DNA of 64,000 nt from an uncultured Clostridium sp. (GTDB taxonomy: Bacteria > Bacillota > Clostridia > Clostridiales > Clostridiaceae). Numbering within the stretch: the first letter of the stretch is position 1; the number at the start of each line of letters is the position of its first letter. The notes below the pieces were generated by a model that ran no database searches, was not told the origin of the DNA, and worked only from the letters and a program-made list of their open reading frames with translations. Positions 17,501 to 27,372 of the stretch are shown here, piece by piece. The translations under genes and the position numbers were made by a program. The stretch covers positions 1 through 64,000 of the forward strand of contig CAKVLD010000002.1 of the NCBI GenBank assembly GCA_934755305.1. Direction: 5' to 3'.

Positions 17501-17764
17501 ATGTTATCATCTTTATTTAAATTTAAATTATTATTAAAAAGAAATTATATAAAAGTCAAATCACTCTTTTTTCTTTTTAGCTTATTATTAATATTTATGA
17601 TGGCTTTAGTAGTAATTATAAATGATTATCCAAGTTCAGAATCTGTTTATAATAGTGATTTAGATAGCACTCATAATATTCAATATTTAAGGAATACTAA
17701 TATTAATTCTATAGAACTAGATACAGATATTATAGAAGAAACTATAAATTCCAACATTGAATAA
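17501..17764 (+). CDS. Small single-pass membrane protein, unknown
   Basis: The 87-residue product has a basic N-terminus (KFKLLLKRNYIKVK), one membrane segment (LFFLFSLLLIFMMALVVIIN) and a polar acidic tail, so the tail should face outward. AGAGGAGA lies about 12 bases before the ATG. An overlapping ATG at 17493 opens a 14-codon frame that could be a decoy or leader. A strong terminator follows. I recognise no family. Confidence 0.55.
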   Translation: MLSSLFKFKLLLKRNYIKVKSLFFLFSLLLIFMMALVVIINDYPSSESVYNSDLDSTHNIQYLRNTNINSIELDTDIIEETINSNIE

Positions 17765-17804
17765 ATAACTTTCTATTGTACAATAATCTCTACTAACTTA
17801 AAAT

Positions 17805-17859
17805 GGACTGTCCCATTAAAGATTTGATATTATATAATCAAATCTTTATAGGACAGTCC
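17805..17859. terminator. Long bidirectional terminator
   Basis: A roughly 23-bp stem is formed by GGACTGTCCCATTAAAGATT and its near-complement, with short mismatches. It separates the plus-strand small membrane gene from the minus-strand ABC genes. Confidence 0.8.
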
Positions 17860-17864
17860 TATTT

Positions 17865-18605
17865 TTAGTTACATATTTTTAAATATGCTTTTCCAATACT
17901 AGATTCATTAGTCATTTCTAGTAGTTCGCTTTTTCTTCCCTTATAAACAAGCTTTCCAGCCTTTAATAAAAGTATTTCAAAAAATTCCTCTTCTATATTA
18001 AAATCTTCTAATACATCTATTTGATCAGTTGCTATTATAAAGGAAAAATCTTCTTTAACCTTATTACTTATATACCTTTTTAAATTAATTATTGCTAATG
18101 TATCTAAAGCTAAAAATGGTTCATCTAAAAAGCAAAAACTTCTTTCTATCATTAAAGCAGCAACATGAGATACCTTCTTTTTCATACCATTTGAAAGATT
18201 ACATATATATCTTTCTTCACAGCCTTTTAAATTAAATATCTTTATTAATTCTTGCATTTTATCTACTACTTCTTCTGAACAGTTGTATACCTTAGCTACA
18301 AAAGTTAAATATTCAATTACAGTTAATTCTTCATATAAAGAATATATTTCTGGAGAATAAGATAATTCCTTTTTATAATCTTTTACAAACCTTTTATTAT
18401 GTATATAACTAAATTCACCTTTATCAATTCTTTTTTTTAACTTTTCTATACCTAAAATATGTTTTAACAAAGTTGTTTTCCCCGATCCATTATCCCCCAA
18501 AATTGCATACACTTTTCCATGTTCTAGTTCTAAACAAATATCTTTTAAAGCAGTAACTGAATCAAAATTCTTTTCAACATTACTTACTATAATTCTATCG
18601 AGCAT
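17865..18605 (-). CDS. ABC transporter ATP-binding protein
   Basis: The 246-residue protein contains Walker A GDNGSGKTTLLKH near 37, a Q-loop region with SYSPEIYSLYEELTV, the ABC signature LSNGMKKKV and Walker B SFCFLDEPFLALD. The signature ends MKKK rather than GQ, as in many export-type clostridial ATPases. It lies 59 bases downstream of a large membrane protein gene, its probable permease. Substrate is unknown; peptide or drug export is possible by analogy only. Confidence 0.9.
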   Translation of the reverse strand: MLDRIIVSNVEKNFDSVTALKDICLELEHGKVYAILGDNGSGKTTLLKHILGIEKLKKRIDKGEFSYIHNKRFVKDYKKELSYSPEIYSLYEELTVIEYLTFVAKVYNCSEEVVDKMQELIKIFNLKGCEERYICNLSNGMKKKVSHVAALMIERSFCFLDEPFLALDTLAIINLKRYISNKVKEDFSFIIATDQIDVLEDFNIEEEFFEILLLKAGKLVYKGRKSELLEMTNESSIGKAYLKICN

Positions 18606-18664
18606 TAGTTTTTCCCCCTAGTATCTTTGTATATAGATAATTTTTTAAAAATATATAACATTTT

Positions 18665-20029
18665 TTATTTACACAATTCATATTGCTTAATCATTATTAA
18701 CTTTATAATAAATATTCCAATGCACATAGCTATTCTAAATAATATGCTTGATTCTAAAAATGTTAACTGAAATTGAGAACCTATGGTAGGAATCACTATG
18801 TAAGATAATATGAAGCATACAAAGATAACTATATTTTTCATAACTCCATCTAATGATTTTCCAAATACCATTCTTAATATAACTGCCATATTAATAGCTA
18901 TATAAATTGAGTATATATAAAACTCAATCTCTATATTATTTTTTAATTCACTGAGACTAATATCACCTCTAAATATTGACAATACTACACTTAAAGACAT
19001 TATACTTAAAGTTATAATAAAAAATATAGCTTCAATAGATATTACATATTTATATAATGATGCTCTTAAATTTGTAAGTATATTAAGTTGCTTTTCATCT
19101 ATTTTCTCTATTATAAAAGTAGGAATTCCTATCATTATAACAAGATGTAATAAACCATCAATCTTTAATGAAGTATTTGCTATTAAACCAAATGAATGTA
19201 CAACCAACATCATAAAAGTAATAAATATTAAATATGTTATAGAATTTATATATGCTATCTTTATATATGGAATTCTAGAATATATAGATATCCTTTGTTT
19301 ATGATATATTTTTTCTATGTTATCAACTTTTGAACAAATTATCATGTTCATAACTATTGATATAAAACAAATAATTGTGGATAAAATACTTACATTTACT
19401 ACTGTTTTTAAAGAAAATTCTGCTCTAAATAAATTTATAACTATTTTTTTCATAAGAACTATTATTCCAAATAAAAGAGAAAAGCTAAAACTTATTTTCT
19501 TTAAATATTCAAATTTAATTATTTTTGCTGTTAATCTGTTAATAGCTAATGAAAATAATAAACTAATTATTTTACTTATAGCTACTAATATTAATAAATA
19601 GCTTGACCAACATAAAAATAAATTTTCAACAGCTACTATATTTACTCTTGATATCATATATCTTAAATATATTGATGAAATAATTAAGGCTACTGAAAAC
19701 TTAAAAATATCTTCAAATAATATAAACCATCTACTCCCAAAAAGAATATTCATAATATAATCTTGATGTCTTTTACTTTTATCTCTTATCTCCATAAAAA
19801 GAAATGGTAATGCACCTGGTATTATAATTGCATAATATATTTTATTAAATAGTTCTTCTGTTATTTTTACATTATTATTTAAATTCCCAATAACTAAATT
19901 TCCCCCTAATAATGATAGAATAAAAATAAGAACTATACAGAATATCTCTATTCTTTTACTAAAATTAATTAAAATTCTATTTTTAGCTTTTTTCAAAGTT
20001 AGTTCTAAAAATATCTTGTACTTATTCAT
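18665..20029 (-). CDS. ABC-type membrane permease, 12-segment, unknown substrate
   Basis: The 454-residue protein is almost entirely hydrophobic, with about ten to twelve membrane segments (for example IEIFCIVLIFILSLLGGNLV near 27 and IVIFVCFILSYIVIPTIG near 405). A basic N-terminal stretch (KKAKNRILINFSKR) should face the cytosol. I see no named family motif. Assignment as permease rests on the ATP-binding gene directly downstream. The start follows GGGGTTAAGT. Confidence 0.7.
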   Translation of the reverse strand: MNKYKIFLELTLKKAKNRILINFSKRIEIFCIVLIFILSLLGGNLVIGNLNNNVKITEELFNKIYYAIIIPGALPFLFMEIRDKSKRHQDYIMNILFGSRWFILFEDIFKFSVALIISSIYLRYMISRVNIVAVENLFLCWSSYLLILVAISKIISLLFSLAINRLTAKIIKFEYLKKISFSFSLLFGIIVLMKKIVINLFRAEFSLKTVVNVSILSTIICFISIVMNMIICSKVDNIEKIYHKQRISIYSRIPYIKIAYINSITYLIFITFMMLVVHSFGLIANTSLKIDGLLHLVIMIGIPTFIIEKIDEKQLNILTNLRASLYKYVISIEAIFFIITLSIMSLSVVLSIFRGDISLSELKNNIEIEFYIYSIYIAINMAVILRMVFGKSLDGVMKNIVIFVCFILSYIVIPTIGSQFQLTFLESSILFRIAMCIGIFIIKLIMIKQYELCK

Positions 20030-20616
20030 ACTTAACCCCGTTTATTTTTTATTTAAAAATAAATACATTAATAATCTTTAGTTGTTATTTTTTATTTATT
20101 TTTGTTTTTTATTAATAATATTTCAAAAACACTACAATTGTAGTGTAATTTTTTTATATAATAATGTCAATATTTAATATTTTTACTCTATTTTATTCAT
20201 TTTATATTACTTTTCCATTTTCTGATTTTATTTTTCGCTTTTTTTAAATCAAATTATCTCTATTCCATATTTTAACTATAAATATCTTTTCTTTTTTCCA
20301 CATATATTCCAATTATTTCATTTATAGCTATATTTCTTATAATTTAAATTCTTATATTGTATTTTTTTGTCTTAATTTTGCCTATATGAGATTTTTTACC
20401 TAATACATTTTTCTACATTTAAATTTTTTTAAAAAAAATAATATTTTTTAAATTTTTTTATTTTTTATTGAAATTTGCTTTTCATTCTTTTATTTATAAA
20501 CACTTTTTCAATGTATGGACATAAATGGAAATTTGTTGTAATATATAGATATACATTAAATTAGCCCAACAATTTTTTTATATACATCTTTACATTTCAC
20601 CCAACGAAATTGTAAA
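20030..20616. other. Very AT-rich intergenic stretch, no gene seen
   Basis: This stretch is extremely AT-rich with long T and A runs (TTTTTTTAAATC, AAAAAAAATAATATT). I see no frame with an RBS on either strand, no tRNA and no clear RNA fold. It probably holds the promoter of the ABC operon. The composition alone does not imply a function. Confidence 0.5.
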
Positions 20617-20659
20617 AGATAAAAAGAGGATTAGAAATTTTCTAATCCTCTTTTTATCT
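20617..20659 (-). terminator. smpB terminator
   Basis: AGATAAAAAGAGGATTAGAAA pairs perfectly with its complement around a very short loop, just after the smpB stop, giving a 20-bp stem with A/T flanks. Confidence 0.8.
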
Positions 20660-20665
20660 AAAATA

Positions 20666-21136
20666 TTAATATCTATTTCTATTTTTTAGTGCTCTATCCA
20701 TATCTCTCTTTTGGGCTTTTTCTAGTAAAGCATCTCTCTTATCATAATTTTTCTTTCCCTTACAAACTCCTAGAGCTACTTTAACCTTTCCATCCTTAAG
20801 ATACAAAGATAGTGGAACTATTGTATATCCATCTCTTTGCACTAATCCTTGTAATCTAAATATTTGTTCTTTATGAAGCAATAACTTTCTATCTCTTAAT
20901 GGATCAACATTAAATATATTCCCTTGCTCATAAGGACTTATATGCATATTCTTTATAAAAATTTCACCATTATATATATCTCCATAGCAATCTTTTAGAT
21001 TACACTTACCATTTCTTATAGATTTTACTTCTGTTCCTACTAAAGCAATCCCTGCTTCTATTGTTTCCTCAACAAAATAGTCATGTCTAGCTTTTCTATT
21101 TTCTGCTAAAGAATTACTATTTTTCTTTCTTACCAT
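20666..21136 (-). CDS. smpB: SsrA-binding protein SmpB
   Basis: The 156-residue protein has LAENRKARHDYFVEETIEAG, GTEVKSIRNGKCNLKDCYGD, and the C-terminal KKNYDKRDALLEKAQKRDMD helix that enters the decoding site. It brings tmRNA to stalled ribosomes. I chose the ATG at 21136, with GGTGAGG upstream, over a GTG four codons earlier, as family members begin near this residue. It is directly downstream of rnr, the nuclease that degrades tagged mRNAs. ssrA is normally next but is 5.7 kb away here. Confidence 0.95.
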   Translation of the reverse strand: MVRKKNSNSLAENRKARHDYFVEETIEAGIALVGTEVKSIRNGKCNLKDCYGDIYNGEIFIKNMHISPYEQGNIFNVDPLRDRKLLLHKEQIFRLQGLVQRDGYTIVPLSLYLKDGKVKVALGVCKGKKNYDKRDALLEKAQKRDMDRALKNRNRY

Positions 21137-21184
21137 ATCCTCACCCACTTTAGGTTTATTTTATATACATTATAATCTATAATC

Positions 21185-23398
21185 CTAAGATTCTTCAACT
21201 TCTTCTATTAATTCTTGCTTTACCACAGGTAACTTTTCTATAAGTTCTTTTGTTGCCTTTATTTCTTCTCTACTATATTCATCTTCTACTAACTCAAAGA
21301 ATATTTCACGATTTGGAATATCTACTTTACTACATTTAACTTTAACTGAATCTCCAAGTCTATATACCTTCTTAGTTCTTTCACCAATTAGACATAAATG
21401 ATCTTCATTATATACATAGTAATCATCATCTAATGCAGTTATATGAACTAACCCTTCTATAGTACTTGGAAGCTCTACAAACATACCAAAAGAAGTTACA
21501 GATGAAACTATACCTTCAAATTCTTCTCCAAGTCTATCTAGCATATATTCAGCTTTCTTCAAGTCATCAACTTCTCTTTCTGCTTGTTGTGCAACTCTTT
21601 CTGTTTCTGATGATTGCTTTGAGGCATAATCAACTAATGTAGTTAACTTCTTAACTCTCTTTTCATCAATCTTTCCATTTAAATATTCTTTTATTATTCT
21701 ATGAATTTGTAAATCTGGATATCTTCTTATTGGTGATGTAAAGTGACAATAATATTGTGCTGCTAATCCAAAGTGTCCAGTACATTCTGGAGAATATCTA
21801 GCTTGCATCATACTTCTTAATAGTAATGTACTTATTACTGTTTCTTCTTTTTTTCCTTTTATTTTTTCTAATATTTCTTGAAGATTTCTTGGTTTTACAT
21901 CTCCATTCCATTTAATTACATATCCTAGGTTAAATACAAATTCTTTTAACTTTTGAAGCTTTTCTTCATCTGGTTCTTCATGAATTCTATATACAAATGG
22001 TAGGTTTGCCCAATACATAGTTTCTGCAATAGTTTCATTACAAACAAGCATAAATTCTTCTATTATTCTATTTGCAATTTCTCTTTCATAAGGTTTAATA
22101 TCAATAGGCTTACCTAAATCATTTAATGTTATCTTTGATTCTTCAAAATCAAAATCTATAGCACCTCTTTTTAATCTCTTCTTATTTAAAATATTACATA
22201 ACTCTTCCATTTCCTTAAACATAGGAACTAAATCCTTATATCTATCTATAAGGCCTTCATCATTATCTCTTAATATTTTAGTAACATCTGTATAAGTCAT
22301 TCTTTCATTAGTTCTAATAACTGACTCCATTATTTCACTATCAAGAACTTTACCATTATTATCTATAATCATAAAGCAGCTTAAAGCAAGTCTATCTACT
22401 TTAGGATTAAGAGAACATATACCGTTAGATAACTTCTTTGGAAGCATTGGAATAACTCTATCTATTAGATATACTGAAGTCCCTCTCTTTAAAGCTTCCT
22501 TATCTAGAGGATTCTTTTCTCTTACATAATGTGAAACATCTGCTATATGAACTCCTAATTTATATCTTCCATTTGATAATTTTTCTAGAGATACAGCATC
22601 ATCTAAGTCCTTAGCATCTTCTCCATCTATTGTAACCATAGTTACATCTCTAAGGTCTGTTCTTCTATTATATTCTTTAGGATCTATTTCTTCTTCAATA
22701 TTACCTGCATAGCTTAATACCTTATCAGGAAATTCTTCTGGAAGTCCAAACTTTTTAATTATTGTTAAGATATCTAATCCTTTATCTCCTTTTTGACCTA
22801 GTACTTCTACTACTACACCTTCAGGACTTCTTCTCTTTTCAGGCCATTTAGTAACTTTAACAACTACTACATCTCCATCTTTTGCACCATTTCTATCTTT
22901 TTTAGAAATAAAAATATCTTGATTAATTCTAGTATCTTCCGCTACTACAAATCCAAAATTTCTGCTATCTTCATATACACCTATTATTTTAGTAGTTCCT
23001 CTTTCTAATATCTGTACAACTTCACCTTCACGTTTCTTTCCATTCTTATCTTCTCTTGTTATTTGTACAAGTATCTTATCACCATTCATTGCTCCATTTA
23101 TAAATGAACTTGGTATAAATACATCTTTCTCTCCTTCTTTTTCAGGAATAAGGAATCCAAATCCTTTTGCATGTGCTTGAAGAGTTCCTGTTACTAATCC
23201 TAGTCTTTCTGGAAGGGCAAATTTATCTTTTTTAGTTCTTATTATAAGGCCTTCTTTTTCCATAGTTTTTAATGCTTTTTTAAAAGCTCTATATTCATTT
23301 TCATTTATATCAAATACTGCTACTAATTCTTGTATATCCATTGGTCTATAAGCTTCTTCTCTCATAAACTCAAGTAACGCTTTCTTTATTCCCATCAT
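21185..23398 (-). CDS. rnr: Ribonuclease R
   Basis: This is a 737-residue 3'-5' exoribonuclease. It has an N-terminal winged helix (YRPMDIQELVAVFDI), cold-shock domains (GTLQAHAKGFGFLIPE), the RNB catalytic domain with the aspartates in TIDGEDAKDLDDAVSL, and a C-terminal S1 domain (EFEGIVSSVTSFGMFVELPS). It degrades structured RNA and cooperates with tmRNA-SmpB. The length is normal. GGAGGT precedes two adjacent ATGs; the second has better spacing. It is cotranscribed with smpB. Confidence 0.95.
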   Translation of the reverse strand: MMGIKKALLEFMREEAYRPMDIQELVAVFDINENEYRAFKKALKTMEKEGLIIRTKKDKFALPERLGLVTGTLQAHAKGFGFLIPEKEGEKDVFIPSSFINGAMNGDKILVQITREDKNGKKREGEVVQILERGTTKIIGVYEDSRNFGFVVAEDTRINQDIFISKKDRNGAKDGDVVVVKVTKWPEKRRSPEGVVVEVLGQKGDKGLDILTIIKKFGLPEEFPDKVLSYAGNIEEEIDPKEYNRRTDLRDVTMVTIDGEDAKDLDDAVSLEKLSNGRYKLGVHIADVSHYVREKNPLDKEALKRGTSVYLIDRVIPMLPKKLSNGICSLNPKVDRLALSCFMIIDNNGKVLDSEIMESVIRTNERMTYTDVTKILRDNDEGLIDRYKDLVPMFKEMEELCNILNKKRLKRGAIDFDFEESKITLNDLGKPIDIKPYEREIANRIIEEFMLVCNETIAETMYWANLPFVYRIHEEPDEEKLQKLKEFVFNLGYVIKWNGDVKPRNLQEILEKIKGKKEETVISTLLLRSMMQARYSPECTGHFGLAAQYYCHFTSPIRRYPDLQIHRIIKEYLNGKIDEKRVKKLTTLVDYASKQSSETERVAQQAEREVDDLKKAEYMLDRLGEEFEGIVSSVTSFGMFVELPSTIEGLVHITALDDDYYVYNEDHLCLIGERTKKVYRLGDSVKVKCSKVDIPNREIFFELVEDEYSREEIKATKELIEKLPVVKQELIEEVEES

Positions 23399-23533
23399 TT
23401 ACCTCCTAATAAAAATAAATCATCTCTTTATATTTTAGCCATTTTTTTCTCCTTTTAATCTATAGTATATATTACCACAATAATCCTATAATTAATAACT
23501 AAAAAAATTTTATAATTTTCTCGACGTTAAAAA

Positions 23534-23559
23534 AAACTGTACACAGCACTGTACAGTTT
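23534..23559 (-). terminator. rpsD terminator
   Basis: AAACTGTAC and GTACAGTTT form a 9-bp stem with an 8-nt loop, followed on the minus strand by a run of eight T. Confidence 0.75.
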
Positions 23560-23641
23560 CTTTTATATTAATAGCAATTTATACTTTAATTTTAAAAAGG
23601 TTGAAATCTTCAATGTTAGGCAAATAACATTTCTATAAAAA

Positions 23642-24235
23642 TTATCCAGAATAAAACTCTACTATTAGATTTTCATCAATTTCTATTGGAACTTCATTTC
23701 TTAATGGCATTCTTACATACTTACCTGTAAAGTTTTCAGGGTCTACTTCTATATAAGGTAAAGTATTTACAAAACTCTTAATGCATTCGGTGTAATTAGG
23801 TGATTTTCTTGACTTTTCTTTTAAAGAAATTACTGTTCCAGGTTCAACGTTAAATGATGGGATATCAACTTTCTTTCCATCAACTAATATATGGCCATGT
23901 GTAACCATTTGTCTCGCCCCTCTTATAGAATTTGCAAATCCCATTCTATATACAAGATTGTCCAGTCTTGATTCTAAGCTTAATATTAAAGCTTCTCCTG
24001 TAGTTTCGCCTTTCATTTTGAAAGCTCTATCTACATACTTAGAAAATTGCTTTTCTAACACTCCATAATAAGCTCTTAGTTTTTGCTTTTCTAATAGTCT
24101 TATTCCGTAAGCTGATAACTTCTTATCACTTCTACAAGTTCCTTTTCCTGCACGTTTCATAGCCTTTGGGTGACCTATAAAGTTCACGCCAAGTCTTCTA
24201 CACTCTTTGAAACGAGGACCTCTTTCTCTAGCCAT
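23642..24235 (-). CDS. rpsD: 30S ribosomal protein S4, zinc-free paralogue
   Basis: The 197-residue protein has the S4 RNA-binding domain (SRLDNLVYRMGFANSIRGAR, THGHILVDGKKVDIPS) and the primary assembly N-domain. Zinc-binding S4 forms have four cysteines near the N-terminus; here only FKECRRLG and GTCRSD contribute one Cys each, so the metal site is lost (a C-minus form). Clostridia often carry this type beside or instead of the C-plus form in the ribosomal operon. I chose the ATG at 24235 after AAGGAGGCAAAC. The gene stands alone with its own terminator. Confidence 0.92.
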   Translation of the reverse strand: MARERGPRFKECRRLGVNFIGHPKAMKRAGKGTCRSDKKLSAYGIRLLEKQKLRAYYGVLEKQFSKYVDRAFKMKGETTGEALILSLESRLDNLVYRMGFANSIRGARQMVTHGHILVDGKKVDIPSFNVEPGTVISLKEKSRKSPNYTECIKSFVNTLPYIEVDPENFTGKYVRMPLRNEVPIEIDENLIVEFYSG

Positions 24236-24423
24236 GTTTGCCTCCTTAATTAAAATTAAATTATGTATATAATATAACATATTTTAATTTTAATTGAAAA
24301 CAGTTATCAATGCCAAAATAATTCATTTTAACAAGTTATTTTAAATAATCTCCCTTTTGCTCTTTTTAATTGATAATTTCTATCAATTACTACTTTTCTT
24401 AATATAACTTTTTTCTTATATCT

Positions 24424-24454
24424 AAAAAGCCGCCTTATATCTAGGCGACTTTTT
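24424..24454 (-). terminator. hppA terminator
   Basis: AAAAAGCCGCC and GGCGACTTTTT pair over 11 bp with one mismatch, giving the typical T-run tail, 12 bases after the hppA stop. Confidence 0.85.
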
Positions 24455-24465
24455 ATAATTATATT

Positions 24466-26490
24466 CTATTTAAATAAGTTTAATAAAATTCCACCAAATT
24501 CAAGAATAAGTGGTGCAAATACTAATGAAACTATTGTCATAAGCTTTATTAAAATATTCATTGCTGGTCCTGATGTATCCTTAAATGGATCTCCTACAGT
24601 ATCACCAACAACACCTGCTTTATGAGCATAACTTCCTTTACCACCATGGGCTCCACCTTCAATATACTTCTTAGCATTATCCCAAGCTCCACCTGCGTTT
24701 GCCATCATAATTGCCATTAGAACTCCTGTAATTAAAGCTCCTGCAATAAGACCAGCTAAAGCTTCTCCTCCTAAAAGTATACCTACTAATAACGGTGCTA
24801 TTATAGCTAATACTCCTGGTAATACCATTTCTTTTAATGCTGCTTCAGTAGAGATAGCTACACATCTTGAATAATCTGGTTTTTCTTTTCCTTCTAATAT
24901 ACCCTTCTTTTCTTTAAATTGTCTTCTTACCTCTTCTACCATCTTACCAGCTGCTTTACCAACAGAAGACATTGTTAATGCTCCAAATAAGAAAGGCAAC
25001 ATACCTCCTATAAAAGCTCCAATTAAAGTTACTGGATTTAAAAGATTAATAGTTTCAAGATTTATAGTTTGAGCATAAGAAGCAAATAAAGCTAAAGCTG
25101 TAAGGGCTGCTGAACCTATTGCAAATCCTTTACCTATTGCTGCTGTTGTATTACCAACTGAATCAAGCTTATCTGTAATCTCTCTTACCTTTGGATCTAA
25201 TCCGCTCATTTCTGCAATACCACCTGCATTATCAGCTATTGGACCATAAGCATCTACTGCAACTGTAATTCCTGTTGTAGATAACATTCCAACTGCTGCA
25301 AGAGATATTCCATATAACCCCATCATAGAATCATTGTTTCCACCAACACTATAATAAGCAACAAATATTCCAACAACAATTAATAATATAGGAACAACTG
25401 TAGATTTCATACCAACTGAAAGACCTGCTATTATATTTGTAGCTGGACCAGTTTCTGATTCTTTTCCTATTAACTTAACTGACTTATAATCTGCTGAAGT
25501 ATAAATTTCTGTTACTTTACCTATAACCATACCTACTATTAACCCTACTACTACTGGGATAAATAGTCTTAAACTCTTAAATAGTAAATAACATTCAATA
25601 ACTCCAAGAACTATCACTAAAGCACCTGCTACTGTAGTTCCTAAGTTTAAAGTTTTTTGAGGTTTGTCCCCTTTACTTAATTGAACAATAGTTATACCAA
25701 TTAAAGATGCTATTATTCCTATTGATGATAATATTAATGGAAATATAGCTGCTGTTCTTGATGAAACTGATGTAAGAACACTTCCTAATGTTATAGCTGA
25801 AATTATAGAACCAACATAAGATTCAAAAAGGTCAGCTCCCATACCTGCAACATCTCCAACATTGTCGCCAACATTATCTGCTATAACTGCTGGATTTCTA
25901 GGGTCATCTTCTGGGATTCCAGCTTCTACCTTACCAACTAAATCTGCACCTACATCTGCTGCCTTAGTGTAAATTCCTCCACCAACTCTCGCAAATAAAG
26001 CAATAGATGATGCTCCAAGTCCAAAACCTGTTATATACTCAGTATTTAAATCAAAGGCTATAGAAAGAATACCAAGTCCTAAAATACCAAGTCCTACAAC
26101 ACATAGCCCCATAACGCTTCCACCAGAAAAGGCAATTGATAAAGCATTTTTTATTCCAGACTTAGCAGCTTCAGCTGTTCTTACATTTGCTTTTACTGCA
26201 ATTCTCATTCCAATATATCCTGCAAATATTGAGAATATTGCTCCAAGTATAAAAGCAATTGCTGTTTGAACCTTTAAGAAAATTCCTATTGCCAAGGCAA
26301 CAACTACTATAAATATAGCTAAATATCTATATTCTCTTTTTAAAAAAGCCATAGCTCCTTCTTCTATATGTGATGCAATTTCTTTCATCTTTTTGTCCCC
26401 TGCATTTTCCTTTACAATACTCTTAGCAATAAACAGGGTAACTAGTAAGGCGGCTACTCCGCAAATTGATGGTACTAATAATAATTCCAT
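24466..26490 (-). CDS. hppA: Membrane-bound ion-pumping pyrophosphatase
   Basis: The 674-residue protein has about 16 membrane segments. The PPi site motifs are all present: ADVGADLVGKVEAGIPEDDP, DNVGDNVGDVAGMGADLFES, AYGPIADNAGGIAEM and GDTVGDPFKDTSGPAMN. In the sequence GNTTAAIGKG the residue that separates K+-dependent (Ala) from K+-independent (Lys) enzymes is Ala, so the K+-dependent, often Na+-pumping class is predicted. It uses PPi to build an ion gradient. It stands alone with a RBS of AAGGAGATG. Confidence 0.95.
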   Translation of the reverse strand: MELLLVPSICGVAALLVTLFIAKSIVKENAGDKKMKEIASHIEEGAMAFLKREYRYLAIFIVVVALAIGIFLKVQTAIAFILGAIFSIFAGYIGMRIAVKANVRTAEAAKSGIKNALSIAFSGGSVMGLCVVGLGILGLGILSIAFDLNTEYITGFGLGASSIALFARVGGGIYTKAADVGADLVGKVEAGIPEDDPRNPAVIADNVGDNVGDVAGMGADLFESYVGSIISAITLGSVLTSVSSRTAAIFPLILSSIGIIASLIGITIVQLSKGDKPQKTLNLGTTVAGALVIVLGVIECYLLFKSLRLFIPVVVGLIVGMVIGKVTEIYTSADYKSVKLIGKESETGPATNIIAGLSVGMKSTVVPILLIVVGIFVAYYSVGGNNDSMMGLYGISLAAVGMLSTTGITVAVDAYGPIADNAGGIAEMSGLDPKVREITDKLDSVGNTTAAIGKGFAIGSAALTALALFASYAQTINLETINLLNPVTLIGAFIGGMLPFLFGALTMSSVGKAAGKMVEEVRRQFKEKKGILEGKEKPDYSRCVAISTEAALKEMVLPGVLAIIAPLLVGILLGGEALAGLIAGALITGVLMAIMMANAGGAWDNAKKYIEGGAHGGKGSYAHKAGVVGDTVGDPFKDTSGPAMNILIKLMTIVSLVFAPLILEFGGILLNLFK

Positions 26491-26636
26491 TTTTTCATCT
26501 CCTTATTCAACATAAGACTAGTTACATCTCTTTAAAATACTATGAAGGTTGTCATGAAAAAATAACTTTTTATATTAATTTTTTTATTTCTATCATGGTA
26601 TAATTATCCAAAAGAGTATTCTTTACAAGTGCTCAA

Positions 26637-26879
26637 ATTAATATTAACTTAATAAAAGCAAAATTAGAAGATGCAGAAAAACTATGGAAAATGCAAATAG
26701 AATCCTTTGCTGAACTATTAGAAAAATATAAAGATATGGATACAAGTTCTGGAAATAAATCTCTGGAAAAAGTTATTTTTAGGTTAAATCAATCTTTTAC
26801 ATATTTTTATTTTATAGAAAATAATTTAATTTTGTTTATAATCACAAAAATAAAAATGTCTTACGATAATATTTCGTAA
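26637..26879 (+). pseudogene. GNAT acetyltransferase, N-terminal fragment
   Basis: The frame reads NINLIKAKLEDAEKLWKMQI then ESFAELLEKYKDMDTSSGNK and VIFRLNQSFTYFYFIE, the first 60 residues of a GNAT N-acetyltransferase family common in clostridia. It then runs into unrelated AT-rich sequence and a stop. The acetyl-CoA binding motif A (Q/R-x2-G-x-G/A) is gone and no good start is present, so the gene is dead. The rest of the gap 26491-26915 carries only the hppA promoter region. Confidence 0.7.
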
Positions 26880-26885
26880 GACATT
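26855..26885. terminator. Hairpin between GNAT remnant and secG
   Basis: AATGTCTTACGA and TCGTAAGACATT pair over 12 bp with a 7-nt loop. It can act as terminator for secG on the minus strand. Confidence 0.7.
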
Positions 26886-26915
26886 CTATGTACATATTAT
26901 TATTTTCTAAAACAC

Positions 26916-27146
26916 CTATAGTACATTTAATACTAATGCAATAACTGAAAATAATATCATTGATATTACAGTTGTTCTTTCTAATCTAACTTCTCTAGTT
27001 TTAGATTTATTCTTTGAATAGAAAGTTTCATTATTACTTCCTTGTACTAAACCACTTAATGCATCTGATTTACTTGGTTGCATTAATATTGATACAACTA
27101 CTACTATAGCTAAAATAACTTCACAAACTAAAAGTGCTGTCTTCAT
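26916..27146 (-). CDS. secG: Preprotein translocase subunit SecG
   Basis: The 76-residue protein has two membrane segments (LLVCEVILAIVVVVSILMQP and ISMILFSVIALVLNVL) joined by the loop SDALSGLVQGSNNETFYSKN, the classic SecG layout. It assists SecYE-dependent export. The RBS GGGAGGTATTA is good. It is followed by eno upstream and rnr, smpB downstream in the conserved clostridial order, with rpsD and hppA inserted. Confidence 0.95.
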   Translation of the reverse strand: MKTALLVCEVILAIVVVVSILMQPSKSDALSGLVQGSNNETFYSKNKSKTREVRLERTTVISMILFSVIALVLNVL

Positions 27147-27315
27147 AGATAATACCTCCCTAATATACCTAATTCATTACATAATTCAATAATCTTATCA
27201 TAACATATTTTGTATTTTTTTTCAAGCTTACGCACATCTATATATTAACATAATTCTGACAAAAGCACTATCTACATAAACCTTACCTAATAATTTATAG
27301 ATCACAATAAATTTA

Positions 27316-27351
27316 ATACCCGTTAAGTAACTAAATTTACTCAACGGGTAT
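27316..27351 (-). terminator. eno terminator
   Basis: ATACCCGTT and AACGGGTAT form a 9-bp stem that extends with partial pairing of AAGTAA and TTTACT in the loop, between eno and secG. Confidence 0.75.
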
Positions 27352-27372
27352 CGCTATAACTTTTTTATTATA

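Noticed and set aside
20030..20616. Origin or centromere-like site in the AT-rich gap
   Set aside because: No DnaA-box cluster or repeated unit seen, only base bias.
26637..26879. Functional small plus-strand gene of 62 residues
   Set aside because: It is the inner part of a GNAT N-terminus with no RBS or own start; the frame merely continues into AT-rich DNA.
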